Assembly: GCA_016208975.1 (NCBI GenBank)
Contig: JACQXA010000004.1
Coordinates: 683,501-747,500 of the forward strand
DNA: 64,000 nucleotides
Direction: 5' to 3'
DNA from: Nitrospinota bacterium
GTDB taxonomy: Bacteria > Nitrospinota_A > UBA7883 > JACRLM01
Part shown: positions 33,340 through 41,971 of the stretch, in pieces
Numbering within the stretch: the first letter of the stretch is position 1
Layout: each line of letters begins with the position of its first letter
The notes under the pieces: model-generated
The model's input: only the letters and a program-made list of their open reading frames with translations
Database searches by the model: none
Told to the model about the DNA's origin: nothing
Translations under genes and position numbers: made by a program

Positions 33340-33474
33340 CGGGGCATTTAATCCCCCGACCAGCCCCAAAATGCGCCATCCGTCCTTTCCAGCCGCTGTT
33401 CATCGCCTTTAAGTTGCAACCTCGCGCCCGGCGGTTAATCATGCGCCCATGGCCGGCGATTTGGAGATTGAATG

Positions 33475-33672
33475 ATGATTGAGCGGAATTTGGCCCTCTG
33501 GTTCGTGCTGGCGGCCTTGGCGATCCCGTTCCCGGCCCTGGGGCTGGAGGAGGATCCGGAGTTCAAGGAAGCCCGGAAGATTTTCCTTCAGGCCCGGGAC
33601 CATAAAGAAGGCGCGCTGGAAAAAGCGGACAATCTATGTGCTACAAAACCGGGCATTTCTATTTGTTGCTAA
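33475..33672 (+). pseudogene. Truncated exported protein, probable gene remnant
   Basis: A 65-residue frame with a Shine-Dalgarno-like GGAG and a convincing signal peptide (MIERNLALWFVLAALAIPFP, cut near ALG-LEE). A helical charged stretch follows, of the kind that starts TPR or Sel1 proteins (DPEFKEARKIFLQARDHKEG). After residue 54 the sequence turns into a short, Cys-rich, unrelated tail and stops 20 bp before the end of radA on the other strand. This looks like the 5' part of a larger secreted repeat protein cut off by a deletion. It could instead be a real small protein. Confidence 0.5.
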
Positions 33673-33692
33673 CACCACTCAACTGCTTGCCT

Positions 33693-35063
33693 CTACCTCT
33701 CTATCAACACGTCCAGCGCCTGGTCCACGGTCTCCACATGCTCCACGGTTATCCCCGGCGGGATGTTGAATGCCGCGCGGGACTTGGGTATAACCGCCCG
33801 GGTAAAGCCGAGTTTGGCGGCCTCCATCACGCGGGACTCAAGCTGGGGCACCATGCGTATCTCGCCGCCCAGCCCCACTTCGCCCACCACCACCGTCCGC
33901 GCGTCCACCGCCGCGTCGCGGAAGCTGGAAACTATGGAAACAATAACCCCCAGGTCTATGGCGGGTTCGTCTATGCGCACGCCCCCGGCGGCGTTCACAA
34001 ACACGTCTTCGCCCATAATGTGGTACCCGGCCCGTTTTTCTATAATTGCGATTAAAATGGCTACCCGGTTCGGGTCCACCCCCACGGTGGTCCTTCTTGG
34101 CGACGGGTAATTGGTGGATGTCACCAGCGCCTGTATCTCCACCAGCAATGGTCTTGTGCCGTTCACGCAGGCCACCACAACACTGCCGGACACGGCTCCC
34201 GGTTTTTCCGACAGAAATATCTCCGAAGGATTGGCTATCTCCGTCAACCCCTCGCTTTTCATCTCGAATACCCCGATCTCGTTGGTGGAGCCAAACCGGT
34301 TCTTCACCCCGCGCAGGATGCGGAACGGGCTTCCCTTCTCCCCCTCGAAATACAGCACCGTGTCCACCATATGCTCCAGCAGACGCGGGCCAGCGATGGC
34401 GCCCTCTTTGGTGACGTGGCCGATGAGAAATATGGGGATGCCGGTTTTTTTGCATAACGTAAGCAAGCGCCCAGCCGCCTCCCGCACCTGCCCCACAGTG
34501 CCGGGGGCCGACGGCAGTTCGTCGGTATATATGGTCTGGATGGAGTCTATTATCACCATGCACGGACGGACGTGGGAGATGTGACGGCCTATCTCCTCCA
34601 CGTTTGTTTCGGGCAAGATAAGCAGGTTGCCCGCCATGCAGTCCAGCCGCTCCCCCCGCATCCTTATCTGCGCGGGGGACTCCTCGCCGGACACATAAAG
34701 CGTGGGGGCTATACGGGCGAACCGGCCCGCCACCTGTAACAGCAACGTGGATTTACCGATACCAGGGTCGCCGCCTACAAGGGTCATGGATCCAGCCACC
34801 ACGCCGCCTCCCAGCACCCGGTCCAGCTCGCCGATGCCGGTGGGAACCCTGTCTTCCGTGTCGGAAGTGACTTCGGTGATGGCCACCGGTTCTTCCTTGC
34901 CATGTTTTTCCAGCCAGGCTCGCCTGCTACCGGCGGGGGCCGGGGCGGCCTGGCGCTCTTCGGCGAAAGTGTCCCACTGGTTGCAGGAGGGGCATTTGCC
35001 CAACCATTTTGGGCTTTGATGCCCGCATGACTGGCAAATATAAAGGGTGGTGGCTTTGGCCAT
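33693..35063 (-). CDS. radA: DNA repair protein RadA (Sms)
   Basis: 456 residues, full length. N-terminal C4 zinc finger (YICQSCGHQSPKWLGKCPSC), RecA-like ATPase with Walker A GGDPGIGKSTLLLQ and Walker B MVIIDSIQT, the RadA-specific KNRFG motif (GVKNRFGSTNEIGVFEM), and a C-terminal Lon-like domain (about 290-456). A branch-migration helicase acting in recombination. It converges on the truncated gene and lies 6 bp after the DUF4124 gene, so those two may be cotranscribed. Confidence 0.96.
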   Translation of the reverse strand: MAKATTLYICQSCGHQSPKWLGKCPSCNQWDTFAEERQAAPAPAGSRRAWLEKHGKEEPVAITEVTSDTEDRVPTGIGELDRVLGGGVVAGSMTLVGGDPGIGKSTLLLQVAGRFARIAPTLYVSGEESPAQIRMRGERLDCMAGNLLILPETNVEEIGRHISHVRPCMVIIDSIQTIYTDELPSAPGTVGQVREAAGRLLTLCKKTGIPIFLIGHVTKEGAIAGPRLLEHMVDTVLYFEGEKGSPFRILRGVKNRFGSTNEIGVFEMKSEGLTEIANPSEIFLSEKPGAVSGSVVVACVNGTRPLLVEIQALVTSTNYPSPRRTTVGVDPNRVAILIAIIEKRAGYHIMGEDVFVNAAGGVRIDEPAIDLGVIVSIVSSFRDAAVDARTVVVGEVGLGGEIRMVPQLESRVMEAAKLGFTRAVIPKSRAAFNIPPGITVEHVETVDQALDVLIER

Positions 35064-35069
35064 GGAGGG

Positions 35070-35921
35070 TTATTGGGCCGGTTGGGATTCGGCGGCTTTT
35101 TTCGCGGCCTCCTCCATCTTTTTCTTTTCGGCCTGGATCTCCCGCCGGGATCCGCGTTTTCTTTCCACTTTTTCTTCTTCGGCTTTCACCGGTTGGGCTG
35201 GAGCGGTTCCAGGAGCTATCGCCTGCCCCGGAGCCCCGGCCTGTTTGCGCGGCCTGGGGACAACCTTGTGGTAAATACCCTCTTCCGGCGTTTCGTCTTC
35301 ACCAGGGGCTGGAACCCGCTCGTTATACGCCCAAACGATGCGATAGTTATAACCGGCTATTTCTTCCGGATGCAGGTTTATCTCATATTCAACTACGGCG
35401 GTTTCACCCGCCTCCAGCCGGTCCGGTTTTTTCTTCCCGCCGTCAAATTCGATGGCCAGGTCCGCCGCCCTTCGGGCTTCCACATGGAAAAGTATAAGGT
35501 CCAGCCGCAAACCATCCACGGGATATTTGAAGTTGTTCTTCAGGGTGGCCCGGAGCAGGGCAAGGCCGGTCATGGTGTTTTCTATTTCCAGTTCCCCCAC
35601 CATCTCCACGCCCTTGTCTTTTTCAGGCGCTTTTTCTTCGGCCTGCCCGTTCTCCCCATTGGCCACCCCCTCGCCGTTTTGAGCGGAGCCATTTGCAGGC
35701 GCTTCATTAACCGGGGCTTCCTCCTCCAGCGGAGGGCGCACATATTTCTCTGGAGCTACTACTTCTTTTTTTTCTTTAACCTTGGGTGGGGCGGAGTATT
35801 GGCTGTCGCCGTAATGGGCCTGGCCTTTCTCATCCACCCACTTGTAGATACCCTGGGCGAGGGCCGGAGTGGGAAAACTAAGCGCGGCCGCCAACCCGGC
35901 GGCGATAACCTTTTGTTTCAT
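35070..35921 (-). CDS. DUF4124-containing exported protein
   Basis: 283 residues. Signal peptide 1-22 (FPTPALA-QGI). DUF4124 module at about 23-50 (IYKWVDEKGQAHYGDSQYSA), a Pro/Glu/Asn-rich disordered linker (50-105), a beta-rich domain (about 106-210) with LEIENTMTGLALLRATLKN and EINLHPEEIAGYNYRIVWAY that looks like an immunoglobulin-type fold, and a Lys/Glu-rich helical tail (225-283). DUF4124 proteins are periplasmic and of unknown function. Divergently transcribed from the CBS gene. Confidence 0.75.
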   Translation of the reverse strand: MKQKVIAAGLAAALSFPTPALAQGIYKWVDEKGQAHYGDSQYSAPPKVKEKKEVVAPEKYVRPPLEEEAPVNEAPANGSAQNGEGVANGENGQAEEKAPEKDKGVEMVGELEIENTMTGLALLRATLKNNFKYPVDGLRLDLILFHVEARRAADLAIEFDGGKKKPDRLEAGETAVVEYEINLHPEEIAGYNYRIVWAYNERVPAPGEDETPEEGIYHKVVPRPRKQAGAPGQAIAPGTAPAQPVKAEEEKVERKRGSRREIQAEKKKMEEAAKKAAESQPAQ

Positions 35922-36059
35922 GAAGCGAAATTATATCGTATCGGCGCTTTTTAATAAATGGCATTCGGGCTTGCGAACCTCTTAGTGGAAATCGCCTAAG
36001 GTAAATGCTCCCACTGAACCACCACGGTAGAAACATTCGGTTTCATTCTTAAAAAATGG

Positions 36060-36210
36060 GGTGGTGTCTCAGTTTGAATCTCAAATAATAGACAGATCCT
36101 TCACTTCGCTTGCGCTTCGCTCAGGATGACAATGTTATCAACGGCTGTTATATTGTCATTCTGGGCGTAAGTGAAGAATCTCCCCTGTACTTTCAAACTG
36201 AGACACTACC
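36060..36210. repeat. MITE-like element, copy 2
   Basis: 151 bp with near-perfect 19-bp terminal inverted repeats: GGTGGTGTCTCAGTTTGAA at the left and TTTCAAACTGAGACACTACC at the right, one mismatch. The interior contains TTCGCTTGCGCTTCGCTCAGGATGACA (shown here only for its halves: TTCGCTTGCG and CGCTCAGGATGACA) and an inverted partner TCATTCTGGGCGTAAGTGAAGA, so the unit folds as one long hairpin. About 90 percent identical to copy 3. Sits between two divergent genes. Confidence 0.85.
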
Positions 36211-36229
36211 AAAAACGGCCACACATGTT

Positions 36230-36247
36230 ACTAAAACCGGTTTTAGT
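36230..36247. promoter_or_regulatory. 18-bp perfect palindrome upstream of the CBS gene
   Basis: ACTAAAACCGGTTTTAGT is perfectly self-complementary. It starts 19 bp after the MITE end and lies 90 bp before the CBS-domain gene start. Typical operator size for a dimeric helix-turn-helix repressor; no candidate regulator is adjacent. Confidence 0.5.
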
Positions 36248-36336
36248 GATAGAATGCCCTGATATTCAGAAGGTTGTGGTGGTTAATAGTGGCGCATCCA
36301 GCGCCTGCGAGATTTACTTAAATTCCTGGAGGAGCC

Positions 36337-36723
36337 ATGTCCGATTTTAGCACCCTTCTTGCCGTCAAAGACCTTATGAAACCGGAGATAGTGACGGCTT
36401 CCCATAACACAAGCGTTGAAGAAGCCGCAAAAACCCTGACGGAGAAGGCCATTTCCAGCATAGTCATCACCGACGATAACGGACACATAGCCGGCATCCT
36501 CACCGAAACGGAAATAGTGCGCAACGTGGTAGCGAAAAGTTTAAACCCCGCCGCCACCAAGGTAAGCCAGGCCATGAACCCCGATGTCCAGCGAATCAAT
36601 GGCGACACTTCCATTTTCGACGCGCGCCACAAAATGGTGGAGCTGAACGTGAAGCATCTGGTGGTGGAGATTGGGGGCAAACCAGTGGGGCTTATTTCCT
36701 CTACCGCCCTGCTGGGTTCATAG
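36337..36723 (+). CDS. Tandem CBS-domain protein
   Basis: 128 residues consisting of two CBS motifs and nothing else: about 8-65 (VKDLMKPEIVTASHNTSVEE, ISSIVITDDNGHIAGILTET) and 70-128 (VSQAMNPDVQRINGDTSIFD, VKHLVVEIGGKPVGLISST). CTGGAGGAG lies 3 nt before the ATG. Such proteins bind adenosine nucleotides as sensors and act on other proteins; the partner is unknown. An 18-bp palindrome lies upstream. Confidence 0.88.
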   Translation: MSDFSTLLAVKDLMKPEIVTASHNTSVEEAAKTLTEKAISSIVITDDNGHIAGILTETEIVRNVVAKSLNPAATKVSQAMNPDVQRINGDTSIFDARHKMVELNVKHLVVEIGGKPVGLISSTALLGS

Positions 36724-36735
36724 CCCAGACAAATT

Positions 36736-37548
36736 TTACCCGGCCTGGCTTATCAGTTCATGCAGGGCCTTGCCGGGGTTTTCCTGTTTCATGAAATGGG
36801 ATCCTATCAGGAAACCGTCCACCCCGGCTTCCATGGCGCGCCGTATCTGCTCCGGCGAGGAAATGCCGCTCTCGCTCACCACGGCCACGTCGTCCGGCAA
36901 TAACGGCGCTATCCGCAACGCCGTGCCGGAATCCACCGCCAGCGTTGGCGACATGAAATCGCGGTTATTCACCCCGACCAGCCTGGGTTTCAGATGGGAT
37001 ATGCGTTCCCACTCTTTTTCGGAATGTATCTCCACCAATGGCTCAAGGTTGAGCTCCAGCGCCCGGTGATATAACGACTCGAAAGCCGACACATCCTGGA
37101 AATTCGCCACCATAAGCAGAACCGCGTCCGCTCCCAGGGCGGCTGTTTCCGCCAACTGCCACCGGTCCAGGATAAAATCCTTCCGCAATACCGGAAGGCT
37201 AACCGCCTCCCGCGCCATGGGCACATAAACAGGAGCGCCGCAGAAAAACCGGGCATCCGTAAGCACCGAAATGGCGCACGCGCCCGCTGTCTCATACGCC
37301 TGGGCAATCCGCGCCGGGTCGAAGCCCGTGGGTTTTATCATGGCCGAAGGAGAGCTACGTTTTATCTCGGCTATTATCCTTACCTTACCGCCTGGCGCTG
37401 TTAACACGGAGTAAAGCGAACGCGGCTTTTGCCCCTTCCGCTCCGCCGCGAAAAGCAGTTCTTCTTCAGACACCATGGCTTTTCCAAACCGCAATTCCTC
37501 CCGTTTGTGGGCAAGGATGGAATTTAAAATGGGATGAACGCCCGTCAT
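36736..37548 (-). CDS. trpC: Indole-3-glycerol phosphate synthase
   Basis: Tryptophan pathway TIM-barrel enzyme, 270 residues from the ATG at 37548 with AGAGGAAG upstream; a longer in-frame start at 37584 lies inside the malic enzyme gene. Catalytic motifs: IIAEIKRSSPSAM (Lys), VLRKDFILDRWQ (Lys), EPLVEIHSEKE (Glu), VGVNNRDF (Asn) and VVSESGISSPEQIRR. It overlaps the malic enzyme stop as ATGA, so translation is coupled. The other trp genes in the window (trpG, trpD) are 9 kb away. Confidence 0.94.
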   Translation of the reverse strand: MTGVHPILNSILAHKREELRFGKAMVSEEELLFAAERKGQKPRSLYSVLTAPGGKVRIIAEIKRSSPSAMIKPTGFDPARIAQAYETAGACAISVLTDARFFCGAPVYVPMAREAVSLPVLRKDFILDRWQLAETAALGADAVLLMVANFQDVSAFESLYHRALELNLEPLVEIHSEKEWERISHLKPRLVGVNNRDFMSPTLAVDSGTALRIAPLLPDDVAVVSESGISSPEQIRRAMEAGVDGFLIGSHFMKQENPGKALHELISQAG

Positions 37549-39266
37549 TTCTTCCTCTTGTATGGCAGATACACCGGTTTCCATATCCTGCCCTTGATTA
37601 TTTCCCTGGGGGTTTTACCGGGCGGCGGCGCCGGGGCCACTCCCTGGCTTACCGCCGTATCGAACACCGCCTCGGCCACTTCAACGCTTACCTTGGGCAG
37701 GTCCACAACCCTTGGAAACACGCAATGGGTCTGCGCGGCGTCGGGCGGCATAAACTCCGACAGCCTGTGGGATGCGGCGGTGAACATTTCATCTGTTATG
37801 GATTTCGCCCCGCAGGCGATGGCGCCAAGCCCCACCCCTGGGAAGATAAACGCGTTGTTCCCCTGCCCCACCCTGTATGTTTGGCCTTCAAATGTTACAG
37901 GCGGGAACGGGCTCCCGGTGGCTACTATGGCCCGGCCATGGCTCCACTCGTAAATATTCTTGGGCAAAGCCTCGGTCTGGCTGGTGGGGTTGCTCAATGG
38001 GAATATCACCGGCATCGGAGTATTCACGGCCATTGCCTCCACCACCGGTTTTGTGAATGTTCCCGGCTGGCCGGAAAAACCCAGCAGGACGGTGATCCTG
38101 GCGTTGGCCACAACCTCTTCCAGCGTTATCTTTTCCGGGTTGGCCACGTTCCACTCCACCACCATGCCGCCATGCTTGGCGAACTCCATTTTGTAGCTTT
38201 CAGGGTCGGCCCTGTCTTGCGTTACAAGCCCGCGGCTGTCCACCACGTATATCCTGTTACACGCCTCATGCCTTGAAAGCCCTTTGCCTATCAACTCGTT
38301 CCTTATCTGCCGGGCCACGCCCATCCCCCCGGCCCCGGCGCCATACACCAGGAACTTTTGATCCGTAATGTCGGCGTCGGATATCTTCATGGCCCCGGTG
38401 ATGCCCGCCAGCACCACGGCGCCGGTACCCTGGATGTCGTCGTTGAAGGAAAGCAGGGAACCCCGGTAAGAGTCCAGGTTGGTAAAGGCGTTGCTCTTGG
38501 AGAAATCTTCCCACTGCAGAAGCGCCTTGGGGAAATTGGTTTTCACCCCGTCCACGAACTTGCCTATGAACTCATCGTACTCGGCTCCGGTGAGCCGTGG
38601 CTTTCTTACCCCAAGGTATAAAGGATCGTTGAGAAGAGCCTTATTGTTGGTGCCCACGTCCAGCGAAATGGGAAGACATACCCATGGGGGAATGCCCGCG
38701 CCAAGCGTGTAAAGCGAAAGCTTTCCTATGGGTATGTTCATGCCCCCGGCCCCCTGGTCGCCAATACCCAAAATCCCCTGGTTGTCTGTGACCACGATTA
38801 TCTCTATCTTCTCCGCCGGGAATGGGATGTTGCGGGCCATCCTGCCCATGTCTTCCACGTTGTCGGGGGTGATATAAAGCCCCCGGGCGTGCCGGAAAAT
38901 GTGGCTCCCTTTCTGGCAGGCTTCCCCCACGGTAGGGGTGTAGATAATTGGCGCCATCTCTTCCAGATGGGCCGCCACCAGGGCATAAAAAAGGGTTTCG
39001 TTCCTGTCTTGTAGGGAACGCAGGTGGATGTATTTTTCAATGTTGGTGGGCTTGGAAAGATAATTTTCGTAAACCCTTATGCTCTGCTCCTCCAGGGTGG
39101 CCACGTGGGCCGGAAGAAGGCCCGCCAGCTCGAACTCGCGCCGCTCCTCTTCCGTAAACGCCGTCCCCTTGTTGAGCAGATGGTGGTACAGGATGTCAGA
39201 CCCTACTTCATCTATCTCCATGTACGGTTCGCCGTTTTTATCGCTGGCTATACGGAAGTGGCTCAT
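37545..39266 (-). CDS. maeA: NAD-dependent malic enzyme
   Basis: 573 residues, the long (MaeA/SfcA, eukaryotic-type) form. It decarboxylates malate to pyruvate. Motifs: IIYTPTVGEACQ (the catalytic Tyr), GDQGAGGMNIPIGKLSLYTL, DDIQGTGAVVLAGI (metal ligands), FLVYGAGAGGMGVARQI (NAD Rossmann glycine loop) and FPLSNPTSQTEALP. Complete. It overlaps trpC on the downstream side, so the pair forms an unusual transcription unit. Confidence 0.94.
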   Translation of the reverse strand: MSHFRIASDKNGEPYMEIDEVGSDILYHHLLNKGTAFTEEERREFELAGLLPAHVATLEEQSIRVYENYLSKPTNIEKYIHLRSLQDRNETLFYALVAAHLEEMAPIIYTPTVGEACQKGSHIFRHARGLYITPDNVEDMGRMARNIPFPAEKIEIIVVTDNQGILGIGDQGAGGMNIPIGKLSLYTLGAGIPPWVCLPISLDVGTNNKALLNDPLYLGVRKPRLTGAEYDEFIGKFVDGVKTNFPKALLQWEDFSKSNAFTNLDSYRGSLLSFNDDIQGTGAVVLAGITGAMKISDADITDQKFLVYGAGAGGMGVARQIRNELIGKGLSRHEACNRIYVVDSRGLVTQDRADPESYKMEFAKHGGMVVEWNVANPEKITLEEVVANARITVLLGFSGQPGTFTKPVVEAMAVNTPMPVIFPLSNPTSQTEALPKNIYEWSHGRAIVATGSPFPPVTFEGQTYRVGQGNNAFIFPGVGLGAIACGAKSITDEMFTAASHRLSEFMPPDAAQTHCVFPRVVDLPKVSVEVAEAVFDTAVSQGVAPAPPPGKTPREIIKGRIWKPVYLPYKRKK

Positions 39267-39435
39267 TTTTTTAATCTCCCGTTTGAATGAACACCCCTGG
39301 ATTTATCCATCATCATTGCGCCGGGCGCAAAAACTCTCAAGGGTTTTTTGAGCCACGCCGATAAACAACGTAATAGGGCCGGAAATCCCCCGCGAAGGAA
39401 TGTGGGGCGGCAAGATTACCAAGGAGGGTAACATC

Positions 39436-39618
39436 ATGGATACTGTGAATATTTTTGGGAGCGACCACAAGGGGGCCATCTTAAGGGCCTATCCGATGAA
39501 GAAACGATTGCCACAGCTGGGCGCGGGAATGAATCTTTTTGATAAACCAGCGACAGCCGCCGGAAATTCCCGCCTCCGGGTACAGCCGGGTGGAGGTTTT
39601 GTGGCTTTAACAGCCTGA
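39436..39618 (+). CDS. Orphan 60-residue protein
   Basis: A short frame with a near-consensus Shine-Dalgarno AAGGAGGG 8 nt before the ATG and an intrinsic terminator 24 bp after the stop, which together make a real gene likely. The product has mixed charge, several Gly and Ala, no Cys, no signal peptide and no membrane helix. It begins MDTVNIFGSDHKGAIL. I recognise no family. Surrounded by non-coding sequence on both sides. Confidence 0.55.
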   Translation: MDTVNIFGSDHKGAILRAYPMKKRLPQLGAGMNLFDKPATAAGNSRLRVQPGGGFVALTA

Positions 39619-39641
39619 TTTAACGTCGCATATCGTTCTTC

Positions 39642-39670
39642 AGGCCCGCCAGTTCCATTGGGGCGGGCCT
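39642..39670 (+). terminator. Terminator of the 60-residue gene
   Basis: AGGCCCGCC / GGCGGGCCT perfect 9-bp stem with an 11-nt loop, then GTATTCTTATTT. Moderate T-richness. Confidence 0.65.
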
Positions 39671-39876
39671 GTATTCTTATTTAACGGGGGAACAACTCGC
39701 CACTAAATGTATAAATCATGTTATTACAATATGTTATCACCTATTTAGGCTGTCCGCTTATTTTTGGAAGGCAGTTTTAACTTGTTCCAAATGTCTCGTT
39801 TCACGCATATCTGGCATTTGACTGGCGCTTGTTTATTAGTTTAAAATATGCATTTTTAAATAGTGGAGGTACGGCG

Positions 39877-40065
39877 ATGAAGAAGAAAATCGGTAAGGCG
39901 CCAACCTGTAAACATTGCGGTGGGGCCATGATAGACAGGTTCGATGAGCTAACCTGCGTCATGTGCGGCAGGATTTCTAGCCACTCGTGTGAAAACTGTT
40001 TGAAATTAGAGGAGGAAAGGCCGGCATCCGCAAAGCGGGGCGGTAAGAGGGCCAGCGCGGCCTAA
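39877..40065 (+). CDS. Small zinc-ribbon protein
   Basis: 62 residues from the ATG at 39877 with TGGAGG 8 nt upstream (an in-frame upstream ATG has none). Two to three CxxC knuckles, CKHCGG, CVMCG and CENC, form a zinc ribbon; the basic tail (SAKRGGKRASAA) suggests nucleic-acid contact. Monocistronic with its own terminator. Role unknown. Confidence 0.72.
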   Translation: MKKKIGKAPTCKHCGGAMIDRFDELTCVMCGRISSHSCENCLKLEEERPASAKRGGKRASAA

Positions 40066-40085
40066 TTTGTATCTCATTGAATTTT

Positions 40086-40127
40086 ATACGGCGGGGGGTT
40101 ACACAAAACCTTCCGCCGTATTTTTTT
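40086..40127 (+). terminator. Intrinsic terminator after the zinc-ribbon gene
   Basis: ATACGGCGG / CCGCCGTAT stem followed by seven T residues, starting 20 bp after the stop codon. Confidence 0.85.
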
Positions 40128-40156
40128 AGCCGCGATAATTCCCCCTTCACATTACA

Positions 40157-41464
40157 ATGAAAAACAAAGTGTTCATGGTTTCCCTGGGTTGCCCGAAAAA
40201 CCAGGTGGATTCGGAGAAAACCCTTTACGCCCTCCAGCAAGCCGGAATGGAGATAGTGGCGGACGAAACCCAGGCGGACATCATAATCACCAACACCTGC
40301 GGTTTTGTGAACGACGCCAAGCAGGAGTCCATAGACACCATTCTGGAGCTTTCCCGGCTGAAAAAAACAAATCCCGATGTGAAACTCGCTGTAATGGGTT
40401 GTCTTTCTGAGCGGTACAGGGATGACCTCAAGAAAAGCATCCCGGAGATTGACCATATCTTCGGAACCGCGGAACTTTCGCATATCGTTAGCGATCTGGC
40501 GCCAAAGAAAATCGAGGCTCCCCATGACCCGGACGATTCGGCGCGCATCCTTACCACCGCCCCTCACTGGGCTTATCTTAAAATAGCCGAAGGGTGTTCC
40601 AACAAATGCGCGTTCTGCATAATCCCGGCAATCCGGGGGCCATATAAAAGCGTTCCCGCAGATATGGCGCTAAAGGAGGCCAAAGCGCTGGCGGCCCGGG
40701 GAGTCAAAGAGCTTATCCTGGTGGCGCAGGACACCACGTTGTACGGCGCCGACATCCATATGAAAAACGGTCTGGCGGAGCTTTTGAGGGGGTTGGTTAA
40801 AATACCGGGGCTTGAATGGATACGGGTGATGTACATGTACCCTACACTGGTGAATGACGAGCTGTTGTCGGTTATGGCCGGGGAAGAAAAAGTGGCGCCT
40901 TATTTCGACATGCCCCTGCAACACGCCGCCGACAGCGTGTTGAAAAACATGTTGCGGCCGGAGACCAACGGCTCCATCCGCGCCCTGCTGGAAAAAATAA
41001 AAAGACGGCTTCCCCATGCCGCGCTCCGCACCGCTTTTATCACCGGTTTTCCGGGTGAGACGGAAGCGGATTTCAAGGTTCTCCTAAACCTTGTGAAAGA
41101 CGAAGAGTTCGACCACATGGGGGCTTTCGTATATTCCCCGGAAGAGGGGACCTCGGCGTATGGAATGCCAGGCTCCGTGCCCCGGAAAAAAGCCGAGGAA
41201 CGGTACGCGCGGCTGATGGAGACCCAAAAAAGCATTTCCTCAAGAAAACTGGAACGCAAAGTGGGCATGACCGGCAGGGTATTGGTGGACGGAATGGCGG
41301 GGGAAGAGATGTTAAATACCGGCAGGCTCATCACCCAGTCCCCGGGAATAGACGGATGCGTTATATTGGATGGGGTGGAGGCGGAGCCCGGCGATTTTAT
41401 CCAGGTGGCTATAACCGGCCACACCGAATACGACCTGATAGGGTCAGGCGCGGAAAATGTTTAA
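40157..41464 (+). CDS. rimO: Ribosomal protein S12 methylthiotransferase
   Basis: 435 residues, radical-SAM methylthiotransferase of the MiaB/RimO family that modifies an Asp of S12. N-terminal UPF0004 domain (VFMVSLGCPKNQVDSEKT, with cluster cysteines including NTCGF and GCLSERY), radical SAM motif EGCSNKCAFCIIP near 150, and a C-terminal TRAM domain (about 370-432). The start GCPKNQVD is typical of RimO rather than MiaB. The stop overlaps the next gene by 8 bp. Confidence 0.95.
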   Translation: MKNKVFMVSLGCPKNQVDSEKTLYALQQAGMEIVADETQADIIITNTCGFVNDAKQESIDTILELSRLKKTNPDVKLAVMGCLSERYRDDLKKSIPEIDHIFGTAELSHIVSDLAPKKIEAPHDPDDSARILTTAPHWAYLKIAEGCSNKCAFCIIPAIRGPYKSVPADMALKEAKALAARGVKELILVAQDTTLYGADIHMKNGLAELLRGLVKIPGLEWIRVMYMYPTLVNDELLSVMAGEEKVAPYFDMPLQHAADSVLKNMLRPETNGSIRALLEKIKRRLPHAALRTAFITGFPGETEADFKVLLNLVKDEEFDHMGAFVYSPEEGTSAYGMPGSVPRKKAEERYARLMETQKSISSRKLERKVGMTGRVLVDGMAGEEMLNTGRLITQSPGIDGCVILDGVEAEPGDFIQVAITGHTEYDLIGSGAENV

Positions 41465-41648
41465 TGTTTTCTTCTTCTACATCGGCCGGGCCTTGCAAAT
41501 ATTAGGAATGATCACGGCGGCCATGGCCCTGCTCACCTATTTCAACCAGCAGGAAAACATGGGCACGATGATGAAAATAGCCGGGGCGGGCCTGGTGGAA
41601 TTTTATGTGGGTTACGGCATCACAATGCTCACCGGGAGAAAAGGATGA
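41457..41648 (+). CDS. Small two-helix membrane protein
   Basis: 63 residues overlapping rimO (8 bp) and cutA (4 bp), so it sits in a tight translationally coupled run. Two hydrophobic helices (about 3-27 and 38-58, GRALQILGMITAAMALLTYF). No known motif. Conserved spacing in the operon supports real coding; function unknown. Confidence 0.65.
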   Translation: MFNVFFFYIGRALQILGMITAAMALLTYFNQQENMGTMMKIAGAGLVEFYVGYGITMLTGRKG

Positions 41649-41971
41649 AAGCCGGGGACAATATCGTTGTCCTGATTACAGCCGGGGGTGAGGACGAGGC
41701 GGAGCGGATAGCCAAAACCCTGGTGGAGGAGAATCTGGCCGCCTGCGTGAACATAATAAGTGGCCTCCGCTCCATATACCGGTGGGAAGGCAAGACCTGT
41801 GACGAGGGGGAGGTTCTGCTGGTGGTAAAATCCAGCGGGGCGCTGTTTGACGCGCTGGAAGAGCGGGCGCGGGCCCTGCATTCATACTCCACGCCGGAGA
41901 TAGTAGCTTTACCCATCACCCATGGGTCAGCAAAATACATGGACTGGCTGAACGGAAGCCTGAGGAAATGA
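41645..41971 (+). CDS. cutA: CutA1-family protein
   Basis: 108 residues, PII-like trimeric fold. Motifs: EDEAERIAKTLVEENLAACVN and SIYRWEGKTCDEGEVLLVVK, plus the closing ITHGSAKYMDWL. The family was first linked to divalent cation tolerance, but its true role is unclear. Its four-base overlap with queD (ATGA) places it in the rimO run. Confidence 0.93.
   Translation: MKAGDNIVVLITAGGEDEAERIAKTLVEENLAACVNIISGLRSIYRWEGKTCDEGEVLLVVKSSGALFDALEERARALHSYSTPEIVALPITHGSAKYMDWLNGSLRK

Noticed and set aside
36060-36210. CRISPR or REP array
   Set aside because: Single isolated palindromic unit with terminal inverted repeats; no regular repeat-spacer array anywhere in the window.
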